Assembly (NCBI GenBank): GCA_004321915.1
Contig: SCQE01000074.1
Span: 1 to 59,144, forward strand
DNA: 59,144 nucleotides
Source: Nitrospirota bacterium
Lineage (GTDB): Bacteria; Nitrospirota; Thermodesulfovibrionia; Thermodesulfovibrionales; Dissulfurispiraceae
Reading direction: 5' to 3'
The notes below the pieces were generated by a model. It was not told where the DNA came from. It saw only the letters and a program-made list of their open reading frames with translations, and searched no databases. Positions 41,271 to 50,476 of the stretch are shown piece by piece. The translations under genes and the position numbers were made by a program. The stretch's first letter is position 1. Each line of letters opens with the position of its first letter.

Positions 41271-42434
41271 TCAGTCGAGTTTTTTCCCGGCAGCATAGGA
41301 GTAAGCATCCTCTATGACCTTGATCACAGCCTCCCTGCCGAACCTCTCCCTGACAAATTGTCCGGCATTGTCCGCCAGACATTCCGCAAGCCTATTGTCC
41401 TTTAAGACCCTTACTATTGCTCCGGCAAAGGCTTCGGCATCTTCGGCAACTAATAGTTCCTTGCCGCTTTCTGCGCCTATGCCTTCGTTCCCGAACGGGG
41501 TCGTGACCACCGGGGTCCCGGCCGCCATAGCGTCGAGTATCTTCAAAATAATACCGCCGCCGACAAGTATCGGCGCGGCGAATACGGAAGCGGTCTTATA
41601 GCACCTCTCGATATCTTCCACGAATCCCGGCACCTCGACCCCCGGATCTTCCGCCGAAAGGGCCTTAAGCTCATCCGGCGGTCCGTAACCCGCTATTACG
41701 AGCTTAGCGTCGGGTATGGACCTTCTGACAACGGAAAAAACTTCCCTGTACAGATAAAAAGCCGCATCCACATTGACCTTGCGGTTTTTGAAAGAAGCAA
41801 GAAACAATATCGTATCGGGCGATTTAGGGTACGACGCGCTCCCCATATCCAAGCCCGCAGGATGAGGCAGGGTCCTTACATCGAGATAAGGCATCATTTT
41901 TAAAAGATAACGTCCGTCAAAATCGGAACGCGTAAACACTATATCGCACTTCTTCAACGAAAAAATTTCTATTCTTCTTACTAAAAAATACCATAACCCC
42001 TTCAGCAGCCGGGACAGACCTGTGCTCCGCGCAAAAAGCCTTTCAGCAGGCTTGGTAATCACATCGTGGGCGTCCAGCAAAAACGGGGTCTTTCTTTTTT
42101 TAAGCAAAAAGCCGGCCTCGACCCATTCGATATGGACCAAGTCAAAACCGCCTTTTGAGGCTATACCATCTGCGTAAAGACCAAATCCTATGTAACTGAA
42201 AATTATCTTAAGATTATCTATGACCCCTCTTTTTCCGGCAGCGCCGTAAAAGTACGGATAGACCTCTTTGCAGAGTTTTCTAATCTCATCGAGAGGGCCA
42301 CGCTCATTCAAATCACATCTGGTTACAAGGGAGATTTCGTGTTTTGCTGAAAGCTCTTTCAATATCTCATAAACGAACTTGCCGCCCGCATGCCCTTTAT
42401 GCGGCCCGAAGAGAGATACAAACAATATTCTCAT
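41271..42434 (-). CDS. glycosyltransferase family 4
   Basis: The 387-residue GT-B protein has an N-terminal half with RILFVSLFGPHKGHAGGKFVYEILKEL, and a C-terminal half with TILFLASFKNRKVNVDAAFYL, KLVIAGYGPP, VEVPGFVEDIERCYKTASVFAAPILVGGGIILKILDAMAAGTPVVTTPFGNEGI, the typical donor-binding E-x7-E-like segment of GT4 (here GGGIILKILDAMAAG, with K-D rather than E-x7-E). ATG 42434 overlaps the GT9 stop (ATGA), so they are coupled. It is likely a retaining transferase in surface polysaccharide assembly; sugar unknown. Confidence 0.88.
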   Translation of the reverse strand: MRILFVSLFGPHKGHAGGKFVYEILKELSAKHEISLVTRCDLNERGPLDEIRKLCKEVYPYFYGAAGKRGVIDNLKIIFSYIGFGLYADGIASKGGFDLVHIEWVEAGFLLKKRKTPFLLDAHDVITKPAERLFARSTGLSRLLKGLWYFLVRRIEIFSLKKCDIVFTRSDFDGRYLLKMMPYLDVRTLPHPAGLDMGSASYPKSPDTILFLASFKNRKVNVDAAFYLYREVFSVVRRSIPDAKLVIAGYGPPDELKALSAEDPGVEVPGFVEDIERCYKTASVFAAPILVGGGIILKILDAMAAGTPVVTTPFGNEGIGAESGKELLVAEDAEAFAGAIVRVLKDNRLAECLADNAGQFVRERFGREAVIKVIEDAYSYAAGKKLD

Positions 42435-43540
42435 GCGAGGCTTTCTATGGCCTGAAGGACCTCTAAGGGAGAAATCGAACTCATGCAATCCGGCTCTTTA
42501 TCGCAAGTCTTCAGATAGCAGCAAAGGCAAGGCATATCAGCGGTCAGTTTGGGGCCAAGCCCGTACATCTCGATCTCGGCTGAAGATGTCGGACCTATAA
42601 CGGCAACGGTCTTTTTCCTCAGCGCCAAAGAAAGATGCAGAGCCATGGTGTCCGCGGTGACCACGATGTCGCTCAGATCCAACAACGCCGCAAATTCCCT
42701 GATAGTATTGCGACACCCGGCATCTATCGCAGACCCTTTTACGGCCGAAGCGATCCTTTTGTTCCTTTCGACCTCATGCGGCCCGCCGTAAAGCAATATC
42801 TTGGTTCCGCTGCGCCTTTCATGCAAAAGCCTTACCAAATCGATCAGTCCGTCTTCGGTCCATTTCTTCTTTTCCCACCTGCCGCCCGCGCCCGTATTCA
42901 AGCCTACGACAAAATCGTTCCGGCCAATTCCGTTGGCCGCCGCAAAGGCCGCCGCAAATTCCGACTCTTCAGGCGTAAGCGCATATTGGATCGAATGGTC
43001 CGACGGCTTAAGTCCGCATATATCGAGCATTATCCGCTGATAGGTCTTCGTATTGGCTTTTTTTCTGTCGTCGAACAGGCCCATACAAAACCACTCTTCG
43101 GCCTCAGGGCTTAAAGGGTATACATATCCCGCAGCGTTGTAACCGAAACCTATTCTTTTTTTCGCGCGTGACACGGCGGCCAGCCTTGAACTGAGAGGCG
43201 CGGCATCGAGGTTTACAACCATATCGAATTCGTCCGCAGCCAGAACCATCGGGGCAAGAGAGATATCGAAGACCTTATCGACGTACCCGTTACCCTTAAA
43301 AAGCTGTACGGACTCCGGCATGGTTATCCACCAGATACGGGACTGCGGGTATTTTTCTTTCAGGCCCGGAAGAATTGCGGTCGTCCTCAGCACGTCTCCC
43401 GCAGCATCGAGTTTGATTATCAGGATGCGTTCGCCGGTCCGCACATAATATTTACATCCCTCGCAATGCACCCCCTCACTCTTGTGGGGCCCGCACGGGA
43501 CATCGCCTCGAAAATATCTGCAGTCGTAATTTATCAACAT
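42431..43540 (-). CDS. glycosyltransferase family 9 (heptosyltransferase-like)
   Basis: The 369-residue protein has a cysteine-rich start (INYDCRYFRGDVPCGPHKSEGVHCEGCKYY), a four-Cys set that may bind zinc and is common in ADP-heptose transferase relatives of this type. The GT9 core follows: ILIIKLDAAGDVLRTTAILPGLKEKYP near residue 45, VGLNTGAGGRWEKKKW, ILLYGGPHEVE and IVVTADTMALHLSLALRKKTVAVIGPTSSAEIEMYG. The C-terminus has another Cys group (CLCCYLKTCDKEPDC). ATG 43540 lies two bases after the radical SAM stop; earlier in-frame starts would overlap that gene by nearly 190 bp. Likely role: lipopolysaccharide core or glycan synthesis. Confidence 0.88.
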   Translation of the reverse strand: MLINYDCRYFRGDVPCGPHKSEGVHCEGCKYYVRTGERILIIKLDAAGDVLRTTAILPGLKEKYPQSRIWWITMPESVQLFKGNGYVDKVFDISLAPMVLAADEFDMVVNLDAAPLSSRLAAVSRAKKRIGFGYNAAGYVYPLSPEAEEWFCMGLFDDRKKANTKTYQRIMLDICGLKPSDHSIQYALTPEESEFAAAFAAANGIGRNDFVVGLNTGAGGRWEKKKWTEDGLIDLVRLLHERRSGTKILLYGGPHEVERNKRIASAVKGSAIDAGCRNTIREFAALLDLSDIVVTADTMALHLSLALRKKTVAVIGPTSSAEIEMYGLGPKLTADMPCLCCYLKTCDKEPDCMSSISPLEVLQAIESLA

Positions 43541-43542
43541 GG

Positions 43543-45078
43543 TCAGGTCAGTTTCTTTAATGCTTTCTGAAAAAGAGGCAGGCCCCTGCCTAACAGGAGC
43601 GCCCCTCGTATTATTCCATAACATGCCTTGGCCGTTAAAACGCCGAATCCGGAGAATCCTCTTGCGGTAACGAAATATTTGTCCTGAGCAATGTGCTTCA
43701 GACGCAAAAGAAGAAAACCCGACCATAGCATAGCGGTCATTTTTTTGATTTTCATGCCCGCCTTCAGCCCTAATACATGCCCGGTCAGATAGCTGAATCT
43801 GGAATAGAAAAAAGCCTCCATCTGGTCGGCCAGAAACATGAGTTCCTCAGCCGGGACCGAGGATATAGATATCGGAAGGCCTCCGAAATAACGGTAACTG
43901 TTGTACCTCTCCCAGTTGTATTTTATGTCGTCGGACACATATTGATATATCGGGCTGCCGGGCAGCGGGGAGCATACAAATACAGGCGCAAACGTAGGAT
44001 TGACCCTGCACATAAGCTCGTAGGTGTCACGTATCGTGTCCACAGTATCCAGCCTGTGGTTTATCATGTTGAACGCATAAGTGATAATGCCGGCCTTCTT
44101 GGCAATATCGAACGTATTTTTAATATCGTCATTGCTCATCACTCTGTTTATGTCCCTCCTGACCCGATCGTTGCCGGATTCAAGACCGAAGGATATCAAG
44201 TAACAACCGCCCTTCCTCATCGAAGCGAGCAGCTCATAATCCACAGTGCCGACCCTGCCGAGGCATCTCCACGGGAACGAGAGACCTCGCGCCTCGAACT
44301 CTCCAAGCAGTTCATACACCCATGTCCTGTTAGCGGTGAAAAGCTCGTCATGAAACATTACTTCGTCATAACCGAATTTTTCAAACATATATTCTATTTC
44401 GTCCACCACATTCTTTACGCCCCTCCTTCTGAAGGAAGACCCGTAAACGGCTTTATTGCAGTACGCGCAGCGGAAGGGGCAGCCCCTCGCCGAAGTCAGG
44501 TTCAATACCTTATTTCCGGGGCCTATGCTCTCGGACGGATAGGTGTACCCCTGTATGAGTTCATTGGCAGGAAAAGGGAGCGTGTCGAGACTGTCAAGAT
44601 AAGCTCGCGGCCCCGTATGCAATACGCTCCCGTTCTCGCGGTAATAAACACCGGCGACACCGGACAAGCCTTCGCCTTTCTCTATGGCGTCAGCCAGTTC
44701 CACTATGGTAACGTCCCCTTCGCCGTAAACAAGTGCTTCAGCCTCGGCACAATCGTGCATGGTCCTCTCCGGCACCGCCGTAGCATGATGTCCTCCGAGG
44801 ACGACCTTTATACCCGGAAAATCCCGTTTCAGTTCTTTTATATACTGCAGGGTCTGCGGAAGACCGAAAGTATAAAGACTGAACCCTACAATGTCGGGAG
44901 ACAGCGCCTTGATCATTTCAGCGGAAGGATATTCGAGTTTGTTCTCCTGCGCCCCCTGATCGTAAACGAACGTCTCGTGTCCCGCCTTTTTCAATGAGGC
45001 GGCGAGATACAGGATGCCTAGCGGCGGATTCTGGTTAAAGGCCACGCCGTTCGACTGGTTTACAAGCAGTATCCTCAT
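43543..45078 (-). CDS. B12-binding-type radical SAM protein of the glycan cluster
   Basis: The 511-residue protein has a cobalamin-binding-like N-terminal domain (RILLVNQSNGVAFNQNPPLGILYLAASLKKAGHE, VVLGGHHATAVPERT, YGEGDVTIVEL) and a radical SAM core with CPFRCAYCNKAVYG (C-x3-C-x2-C near residue 202), DELFTANRTWVYELLGE and FGLESGND. About 100 residues at the C-terminus are hydrophobic-basic and may attach to the membrane. Such enzymes methylate or rearrange unactivated carbons. Its place between two transferases suggests it modifies a lipid or sugar in this pathway, which is inference. Confidence 0.85.
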   Translation of the reverse strand: MRILLVNQSNGVAFNQNPPLGILYLAASLKKAGHETFVYDQGAQENKLEYPSAEMIKALSPDIVGFSLYTFGLPQTLQYIKELKRDFPGIKVVLGGHHATAVPERTMHDCAEAEALVYGEGDVTIVELADAIEKGEGLSGVAGVYYRENGSVLHTGPRAYLDSLDTLPFPANELIQGYTYPSESIGPGNKVLNLTSARGCPFRCAYCNKAVYGSSFRRRGVKNVVDEIEYMFEKFGYDEVMFHDELFTANRTWVYELLGEFEARGLSFPWRCLGRVGTVDYELLASMRKGGCYLISFGLESGNDRVRRDINRVMSNDDIKNTFDIAKKAGIITYAFNMINHRLDTVDTIRDTYELMCRVNPTFAPVFVCSPLPGSPIYQYVSDDIKYNWERYNSYRYFGGLPISISSVPAEELMFLADQMEAFFYSRFSYLTGHVLGLKAGMKIKKMTAMLWSGFLLLRLKHIAQDKYFVTARGFSGFGVLTAKACYGIIRGALLLGRGLPLFQKALKKLT

Positions 45079-45085
45079 AGACCTT

Positions 45086-46225
45086 TTATCCGGCCACCTG
45101 AAGGGATTTGCGCAACTTGCGCAACTTGAAAGAGAAGTCCAAGTCTTTAAAAGTGCAGGTCAACAACCTGCACTTTTTCCCGCATCGATCGATATCCCGC
45201 CTCTGACGGCGGGCCTTTTCCGAGTTCCAGACGTCGGCCGGCAACTCGTTTCTCAGGTTTCCTATCGGCTCCATGAGAGAACAAATCCTTACATTTCCGA
45301 AAGGGTCCACGAGGAAATTCTTGCTGCCTATCTTGCATGGCAATTTGCATACGCCGGGGTCGTTGGGGTCCTTCAGATACCTGCGCATGTACTCCAAATG
45401 CCTGATCGAGTTATTGATAGGGTACCCTTCCAATTTCATACTGATCAGCTTGGCAAACACACCGTCAACGAGTTCTATGTTTTTCCACAATCCCTTATAA
45501 TATTTTCCGTCCGGAAGCTTTTTGCTCTGCCCTTTCACGTCAAATATCGGCAGGGACGACGTCTCCATTAAAGGCTGAAACGTAATACCGTCAAGCCGCA
45601 TCTCTTTGGCCAGTTCGGCAAGCGCCGCAAGTTCGCCGAGATTTTCACTCATCACAGTTGTTCCTATGCTGAGCCACATATTTCCCCTATCTCCCAGAAT
45701 ACGAATGACCCTCATGACATCATTGAAATTGCCTTCGCAGCCCCTAGTCTCGTCATGTATTTCAGGCGTTACGCTGTTTAAAGAAAGCGCAAGGGCATCA
45801 AGTCCCGAGGCGACCAGTTTGTCAGCGAGGGTTTGGTCTATTAAGGAGCCGTTTGAAGAAACGGATGTTGTAATCCCCTGCCCTGTCGCATATTTGATTA
45901 TATCGAGCATGTCGCTTTTAAGAAACGGCTCGCCTCCGGTGATAGAAAGACTGAATGTACCTATCCAATTTTTCAATCTCTCGATTACCGATGTCCATTC
46001 CTCTAGGCCGAGTTCCTCTTCATTGGGCGAAGATGTCCACCTGAAACAGGTCTGACATCTGAGATTGCAGGAATAGGTCCGTTCGATTACGACATCGAGA
46101 GGCTTAAGCGGAGAATGGCCGGAATTAAAGGCCTCAAACATGTCATCCAATAAATACTTTCCGACATATCTGGAACCCAGCTTCAATCTTTTGACGAATC
46201 TCTTGTCGTATTTTTTCTCTTTCAC
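45086..46225 (-). CDS. radical SAM/SPASM protein of the glycan cluster
   Basis: The 379-residue protein has the radical SAM cluster C-x3-C-x2-C in TYSCNLRCQTCFRWTSS near residue 55, then LSITGGEPFLKSDMLDII and TTSVSSNGSLID. The C-terminal part has the cysteine set of SPASM domains (CKLPCKIGSKNF, VRICSLMEPIGNLR, RCGKKCRLLTC), expected to hold auxiliary Fe-S clusters. SPASM enzymes modify peptides, sugars or other small molecules. The start is GTG 46225 with only a weak Shine-Dalgarno; no ATG lies nearby that keeps the fold. Seven bases separate it from the next gene; substrate unknown. Confidence 0.85.
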   Translation of the reverse strand: MKEKKYDKRFVKRLKLGSRYVGKYLLDDMFEAFNSGHSPLKPLDVVIERTYSCNLRCQTCFRWTSSPNEEELGLEEWTSVIERLKNWIGTFSLSITGGEPFLKSDMLDIIKYATGQGITTSVSSNGSLIDQTLADKLVASGLDALALSLNSVTPEIHDETRGCEGNFNDVMRVIRILGDRGNMWLSIGTTVMSENLGELAALAELAKEMRLDGITFQPLMETSSLPIFDVKGQSKKLPDGKYYKGLWKNIELVDGVFAKLISMKLEGYPINNSIRHLEYMRRYLKDPNDPGVCKLPCKIGSKNFLVDPFGNVRICSLMEPIGNLRNELPADVWNSEKARRQRRDIDRCGKKCRLLTCTFKDLDFSFKLRKLRKSLQVAG

Positions 46226-46232
46226 CGGATAC

Positions 46233-47000
46233 CTAAACTTTTCGTCCTACTACAAGAATTCCGGCAGACAGGATATCGTATGAAATCGAATTCATGCAAT
46301 AAGCCGCAATCCTTCCGGGCATATTCAACGAATACGACCCTTTGTCCTTCCGCAGAAACGGGAATTCCGACCACAAGACAAGAGACCTGTCCTTGCTTAT
46401 AAAGTCTTCGGTCCCGGTTTCCATAAGATGAAAGCCCGCCTTTGCAAGCATATCGCACGCCTCTTTTTTTGAATACCTGTATTCCGCAAAGTGCTTGCTG
46501 CCTTTAATCATCAAATACAGATCGCGCAGAGGATGGGCGAATATACGCCGGAACAGGTTATTAAAAGGCACGGTCAAAACAATAATCCCTCCGGGCATTA
46601 AAACGCGTCTCGCTTCGAGAAGCGGTTGTTCGGCGCCCTCTTCAAAATGCTCCAGAACGCCTAACGATATATAGGCCCCCAGAGAATTGTCATCGTAGGG
46701 AAGGTCCCGGATATCGCCTACGCGTACAGGAATGTCCTGCCTGAACTCCTTCAATCTCACAACCGCATTCCGGTCATGCTCTACCCCTTCGATATTATAG
46801 CCCTTGTCCCTCAGATATATTAGCCATGTCCCGATGCCGCTTCCCGCCTCCAGAATCAATTTGTCTTCGGGCAAATACTTTTCGAAACAGCGTATGATCC
46901 TCCACTCCGGACAGTTCGATACTTCATTGCCTATAGAAACGCCGTCCCACATATGCGCCTGTTGCTGCGATAAATCCCTTATCGTGAATATTTTCTTCAT
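46233..47000 (-). CDS. class I SAM-dependent methyltransferase
   Basis: The 255-residue protein has motif I LILEAGSGIGTWLIYL near residue 48, acidic loop VEHDRNAV, post-I DIRDLPYDDNSLGAYISLGVLEHFEEG, and LMPGGIIVLTVP, the standard Methyltransf_11 pattern. The target could be a sugar or lipid of the surrounding glycan pathway. It is the middle gene between a GT2 and a SPASM radical SAM enzyme. The 50-bp gap after the GT2 gene is one of the largest within the cluster. Confidence 0.88.
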   Translation of the reverse strand: MKKIFTIRDLSQQQAHMWDGVSIGNEVSNCPEWRIIRCFEKYLPEDKLILEAGSGIGTWLIYLRDKGYNIEGVEHDRNAVVRLKEFRQDIPVRVGDIRDLPYDDNSLGAYISLGVLEHFEEGAEQPLLEARRVLMPGGIIVLTVPFNNLFRRIFAHPLRDLYLMIKGSKHFAEYRYSKKEACDMLAKAGFHLMETGTEDFISKDRSLVLWSEFPFLRKDKGSYSLNMPGRIAAYCMNSISYDILSAGILVVGRKV

Positions 47001-47050
47001 TTCAGCGCATGAGCAAGTCGCTTGGATGGATCTGCAATCAGGGTCCCGAT

Positions 47051-47887
47051 TTACAGCTGTCCTTTCAGCCTTCTATATGCTAAAACGATCCCCCTCATCC
47101 CGGAACCGAGGAACAATCTGCTGAAAAAGGTAAGCACGCAACAATAAAGGTAGTATCCAAACGCAGCCATAAAGCCTATATTTTCGCGTCTCAGAAGTTT
47201 ATAAACATCCTTGTGGGCCTTAAAAATATTCTGTGAGGCAAGCCCCCCGGAGCGCATAATGATAACGACCTCGTTCAGGAAAAACGGTTTATACAGTTTT
47301 AGCATCCTTATGCTGTATTCGCCGTCTGCGATCACCGAATACTCGTGAGAAAAAGGGCCGACAGTATCGTAAACCTCCCTCATTGCAAACATGGTGACAA
47401 CAGGGGCTATATCGCTGGCCAACACTGCTTTGAGATAATTCAGGCCCGAATCTTCTGAGGTGACCGGCCTGCCTTTGCGCAGTATGAGTTTACCGTCTGC
47501 GGAATCGACCATCTGCATGGTCCCATACAGCACCTTTGCGGACTTATCCGCAATAAAAGCGTCTACGACCTTTTGTATCACATTTTCGTCCGCATAATAA
47601 TCATCGGAATTCAATAAGCCGATTACGTCGCCCTTGACCATACGCAATCCCTTGTTAAGGGCCTCCAGCGCGCCGCTGTCAGGTTCGGACACTATTACGG
47701 CTTTCGGATTCAACTCTTTTACGATGGCAACGGTCCTGTCGGTCGAGGCCCCGTCCATTACCACATGTTCGATATTAGGGTAAGTCTGGGATGTGATGCT
47801 TTTTACCGCATCGGCTATGTGTCTTTCCCCGTTATAAACGACGGTTATAATCGAGACCAAGATATTTTGAGGGATATTTTCGCTCAT
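47051..47887 (-). CDS. glycosyltransferase family 2
   Basis: The 278-residue GT-A protein begins VSIITVVYNGERHIADAVKSITSQTYPNIEHVVMDGASTDRTV, with acidic residues of the nucleotide-sugar site in LIGLLNSDDYYADE (S-D-D near residue 95). The catalytic region is less clear: PFSHEYSVIADGEYSIRML. One or two weak hydrophobic segments lie at the C-terminus, which may bind the membrane. Located next to the flippase gene (7-bp gap). It resembles transferases acting on undecaprenyl-linked sugars. Acceptor and donor unknown. Confidence 0.88.
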   Translation of the reverse strand: MSENIPQNILVSIITVVYNGERHIADAVKSITSQTYPNIEHVVMDGASTDRTVAIVKELNPKAVIVSEPDSGALEALNKGLRMVKGDVIGLLNSDDYYADENVIQKVVDAFIADKSAKVLYGTMQMVDSADGKLILRKGRPVTSEDSGLNYLKAVLASDIAPVVTMFAMREVYDTVGPFSHEYSVIADGEYSIRMLKLYKPFFLNEVVIIMRSGGLASQNIFKAHKDVYKLLRRENIGFMAAFGYYLYCCVLTFFSRLFLGSGMRGIVLAYRRLKGQL

Positions 47888-47894
47888 CCTTCGC

Positions 47895-49466
47895 TCACTT
47901 CAACGAAGCCTTTATTTTTCCTCTTATTATATCAATAACAAAATTGATTTCGCTAACCTTAAACGCGCTCATAAGCGCCGCGTAGACGACAACCGAAACG
48001 GCCGCAGAAACGCACAGTTTGACTGTCTGTGCCGTGTCCACGGCCGACATAAGCCGGTAAAACACCAGCCAGCCCGCTGCAGAGGACAGGACCGCGGAAA
48101 TAACGGTCTTCGACAAAAAACCTGACAGCCTGTCCCGGCGTAATGCCCCTGTCAATCTGACGAAGACCAGAAAGGCCGAAACGGTTATTATGCACGAGGC
48201 AAGCCCTGTCGCCAAAGCAAGTCCCCGCACCCCCATGCTCCTGAAGAGCACGACGTCAAGCAATCCGTTCAACAGAACGAAACAAAACGAGATGACAAGC
48301 GCATGGTTAGCCTTCCTGAGCGCAAGAAAGGCGTTTCCGATTATCTGGCTGAAACCTATTCCCAGCATTGCCGGCGAAAGGTACAGGAACACCGAAGCGA
48401 CCTCTTCCGTATCACGAACGGTGAACCTGCCGTATTCGAGCAGCACATTAAAAACAGGCATCCTTAACAGCACTGCGAAAAAGGTCAGTGGTATAAGCAC
48501 GACAGAGGTCATCTTTATCCCTAGAAAAAAGGTGTTCTGCACCTTATCGTATTCGTCGAGGACCGATTCCGAAGACATCTTCTGAAAAAGGGGCACGACA
48601 AGGGTCGCCGCGATAAATTCACAAACGGTCGATACGAACCTGTATGCGTATTCGAGAACGGCTATGCTTCCTTCGTCCAGATAGGACGCAAAGAACCTGT
48701 TGATCATCATGCCGAACTGACCCAAAATACCGGACAAAGAAATCAAGAACATCATCAAGCCGACCCTACGGATACTGTGGTGGGTAAAGGCCGCCGACAA
48801 TCTGATCCCGATTCTCTTCATGCGGGGCATGGAGAAGGCCGCCGACAGAAACGAGACCAGACCTGAAAGCATTAAGGCCAGCGGCAGCACATAAATTCCG
48901 ATGCCGCCTTTCACAGCTATGACCGTTATGAGCAAAACTGCCGCACCGCTCAAAACCGCGACCGACGGGACAATGAAGGATTTGTAGGAATAATGTACGG
49001 CGGTGCAGATCGAAAGCAGCAAAGTAAATACGGAAGCAAGGAAAAGAAGCTGTGTCAATCCTGCCCCCAGCTCCTTAAATTCAGCGCTTGCCCCGTAGAC
49101 CATAAGGGAGACGAGTCCTGATGAAAAAACGATACCCAGAAAAACAAGGACAATGAAAATAACGGTTACAACGCTGATGAATGCGCCGGCAAATTCCCAA
49201 GCAGGGGCTTCGCCTTCCCTGATTTTGTATTCCGCAAAGACAGGGACGAATATCGTATTGAAGCATCCGTACACCAAACCGCCGAACAGAGAGGTTATCG
49301 AAAACGCGACAATAAAACCGGCAAACTCGCTGCTGGTGCCGAATATGGACGCCACAACGGGAAGAAAGGCTATCTGCAATACTTTTGTAATGACTACAAT
49401 AATCGAAAGCAGACCTGTGGTCTTAAGAATGCCGACTTCCTCGCTCAAAACACCCCCCGAGATCAA
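47895..49466 (-). CDS. MurJ/Wzx-like lipid-linked glycan flippase
   Basis: The 523-residue polytopic protein has about 14 helices. The early region (LQIAFLPVVASIFGTSSEFAGFIVAFSITSLFGGLVYGCFNTIFVPVFAEY) and the middle (LGQFGMMINRFFASYLDEGSIAVLEYAYRFV, VVPLFQKMSSES) match the MurJ/MviN group of the MOP superfamily. In a cluster with several transferases it is more likely to flip the repeat unit or surface glycan lipid than lipid II. The start TTG 49466 overlaps the stop of the GT2 upstream (TTGA). A second TTG at 49448 with a GGGGGG before it is an alternative. Confidence 0.85.
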   Translation of the reverse strand: MISGGVLSEEVGILKTTGLLSIIVVITKVLQIAFLPVVASIFGTSSEFAGFIVAFSITSLFGGLVYGCFNTIFVPVFAEYKIREGEAPAWEFAGAFISVVTVIFIVLVFLGIVFSSGLVSLMVYGASAEFKELGAGLTQLLFLASVFTLLLSICTAVHYSYKSFIVPSVAVLSGAAVLLITVIAVKGGIGIYVLPLALMLSGLVSFLSAAFSMPRMKRIGIRLSAAFTHHSIRRVGLMMFLISLSGILGQFGMMINRFFASYLDEGSIAVLEYAYRFVSTVCEFIAATLVVPLFQKMSSESVLDEYDKVQNTFFLGIKMTSVVLIPLTFFAVLLRMPVFNVLLEYGRFTVRDTEEVASVFLYLSPAMLGIGFSQIIGNAFLALRKANHALVISFCFVLLNGLLDVVLFRSMGVRGLALATGLASCIITVSAFLVFVRLTGALRRDRLSGFLSKTVISAVLSSAAGWLVFYRLMSAVDTAQTVKLCVSAAVSVVVYAALMSAFKVSEINFVIDIIRGKIKASLK

Positions 49467-50476
49467 TCTTTCAAAGCAAGTTCGGAAGCGGACACCCTGT
49501 GCCCGTTCAATATCCGCTTGAATTCCATCTGAGAAATCTTTATCAGGCCGGACCTGCGCTTCCGAAGCATCGAAGAAAGGGCCGCCACCGCTAAAATATG
49601 CGCCCTTAAAACAGCCGCCATACCGCTTAAAAACGAGCCCTCGCTCACAAACTTCGCAGAGCTGCCCCTGCCTTTAACTATGGAATAAAACTGAAACAGA
49701 TATCTGAGTATCGTGTAAAACGGCGCGGCCAACAACCATGAGACAGGAAAATTTTTGACCGCTACCCATACCCTGTTCCTCTCGACATGAAAAACCTTGA
49801 AGTCCGAATATTGCCCCATAGTGCCCGAATATTTGTGCCATACGACAGCGTCGGGAACAAATACCGCGCCCCATCCCGCAAGTCTTCCGCGCAGGCCGAG
49901 GTCGGCGTCCTCGCAATAGGCGAAAAAATCTTCGTCGAAAAGCCCTATCTCGTCGAGCATCTCTCTCTTATACATGGCCGCGCAGCCGCTCGGGAAAAGG
50001 GTCTCGCGTTTGTCGTCATACTGCCCGGTGTCAATTTCGCACCTGCCCCTCTGACGCGCTATACCGTCAGGGTATATGAGCATGCCTACCGAGTCGATCT
50101 CGCGCGTTTCCATATTCAGGAGTATCTTGGATGCCGCCATACCTGCTTTCTTATCATTCTCCAACGCCCCATAAAGCCCCGAGAGCCAAGACGTATCGAC
50201 AACGGTATCGTTGTTCAGAATTGCTATGTATCTTCCGCAAGACGCCTCTATGCCCCTATTGCAGGCTGCGGCGAACCCGTAGTTCCTGTCAAGCTCTATC
50301 AGCTTGGTCCCCAAACGTGAGCCTTTGATGTATCCGACGGAGCCGTCCGTTGAACCGTTGTCGACCACTATGACTTCAAAACCCCGGAACTTCTGGGCTT
50401 CAAGGGAAGAGAAACATCCTTCCAAATGCCGCATCCCGTTGTAATTCGGTATCACTACAGAAACATCGACACTCAT
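49463..50476 (-). CDS. glycosyltransferase family 2 (rhamnosyltransferase-like)
   Basis: The 337-residue protein has VSVVIPNYNGMRHLEGCFSSLEAQ, VIVVDNGSTDGSV, RNYGFAAACNRGIEASCGRYIAILNNDTVVD (D-x-D site near 95) and FDEDFFAYCEDADLGLRGRLAGW (catalytic ED-x-D). This set is typical of WbbL-type rhamnosyltransferases in O-antigen and cell-wall pathways. One hydrophobic segment near residue 245 (VSWLLAAPFYTILRYLFQF) suggests membrane association. The stop overlaps the flippase start and its ATG directly follows the stop of the GT-C/TPR gene, so the three are one unit. Confidence 0.9.
   Translation of the reverse strand: MSVDVSVVIPNYNGMRHLEGCFSSLEAQKFRGFEVIVVDNGSTDGSVGYIKGSRLGTKLIELDRNYGFAAACNRGIEASCGRYIAILNNDTVVDTSWLSGLYGALENDKKAGMAASKILLNMETREIDSVGMLIYPDGIARQRGRCEIDTGQYDDKRETLFPSGCAAMYKREMLDEIGLFDEDFFAYCEDADLGLRGRLAGWGAVFVPDAVVWHKYSGTMGQYSDFKVFHVERNRVWVAVKNFPVSWLLAAPFYTILRYLFQFYSIVKGRGSSAKFVSEGSFLSGMAAVLRAHILAVAALSSMLRKRRSGLIKISQMEFKRILNGHRVSASELALKD

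Noticed and set aside
43777-44997. 406-codon open frame on the plus strand
   Set aside because: It is antisense to the radical SAM gene over its whole length, has no ribosome site or known domain, and reflects the codon bias of the real gene.
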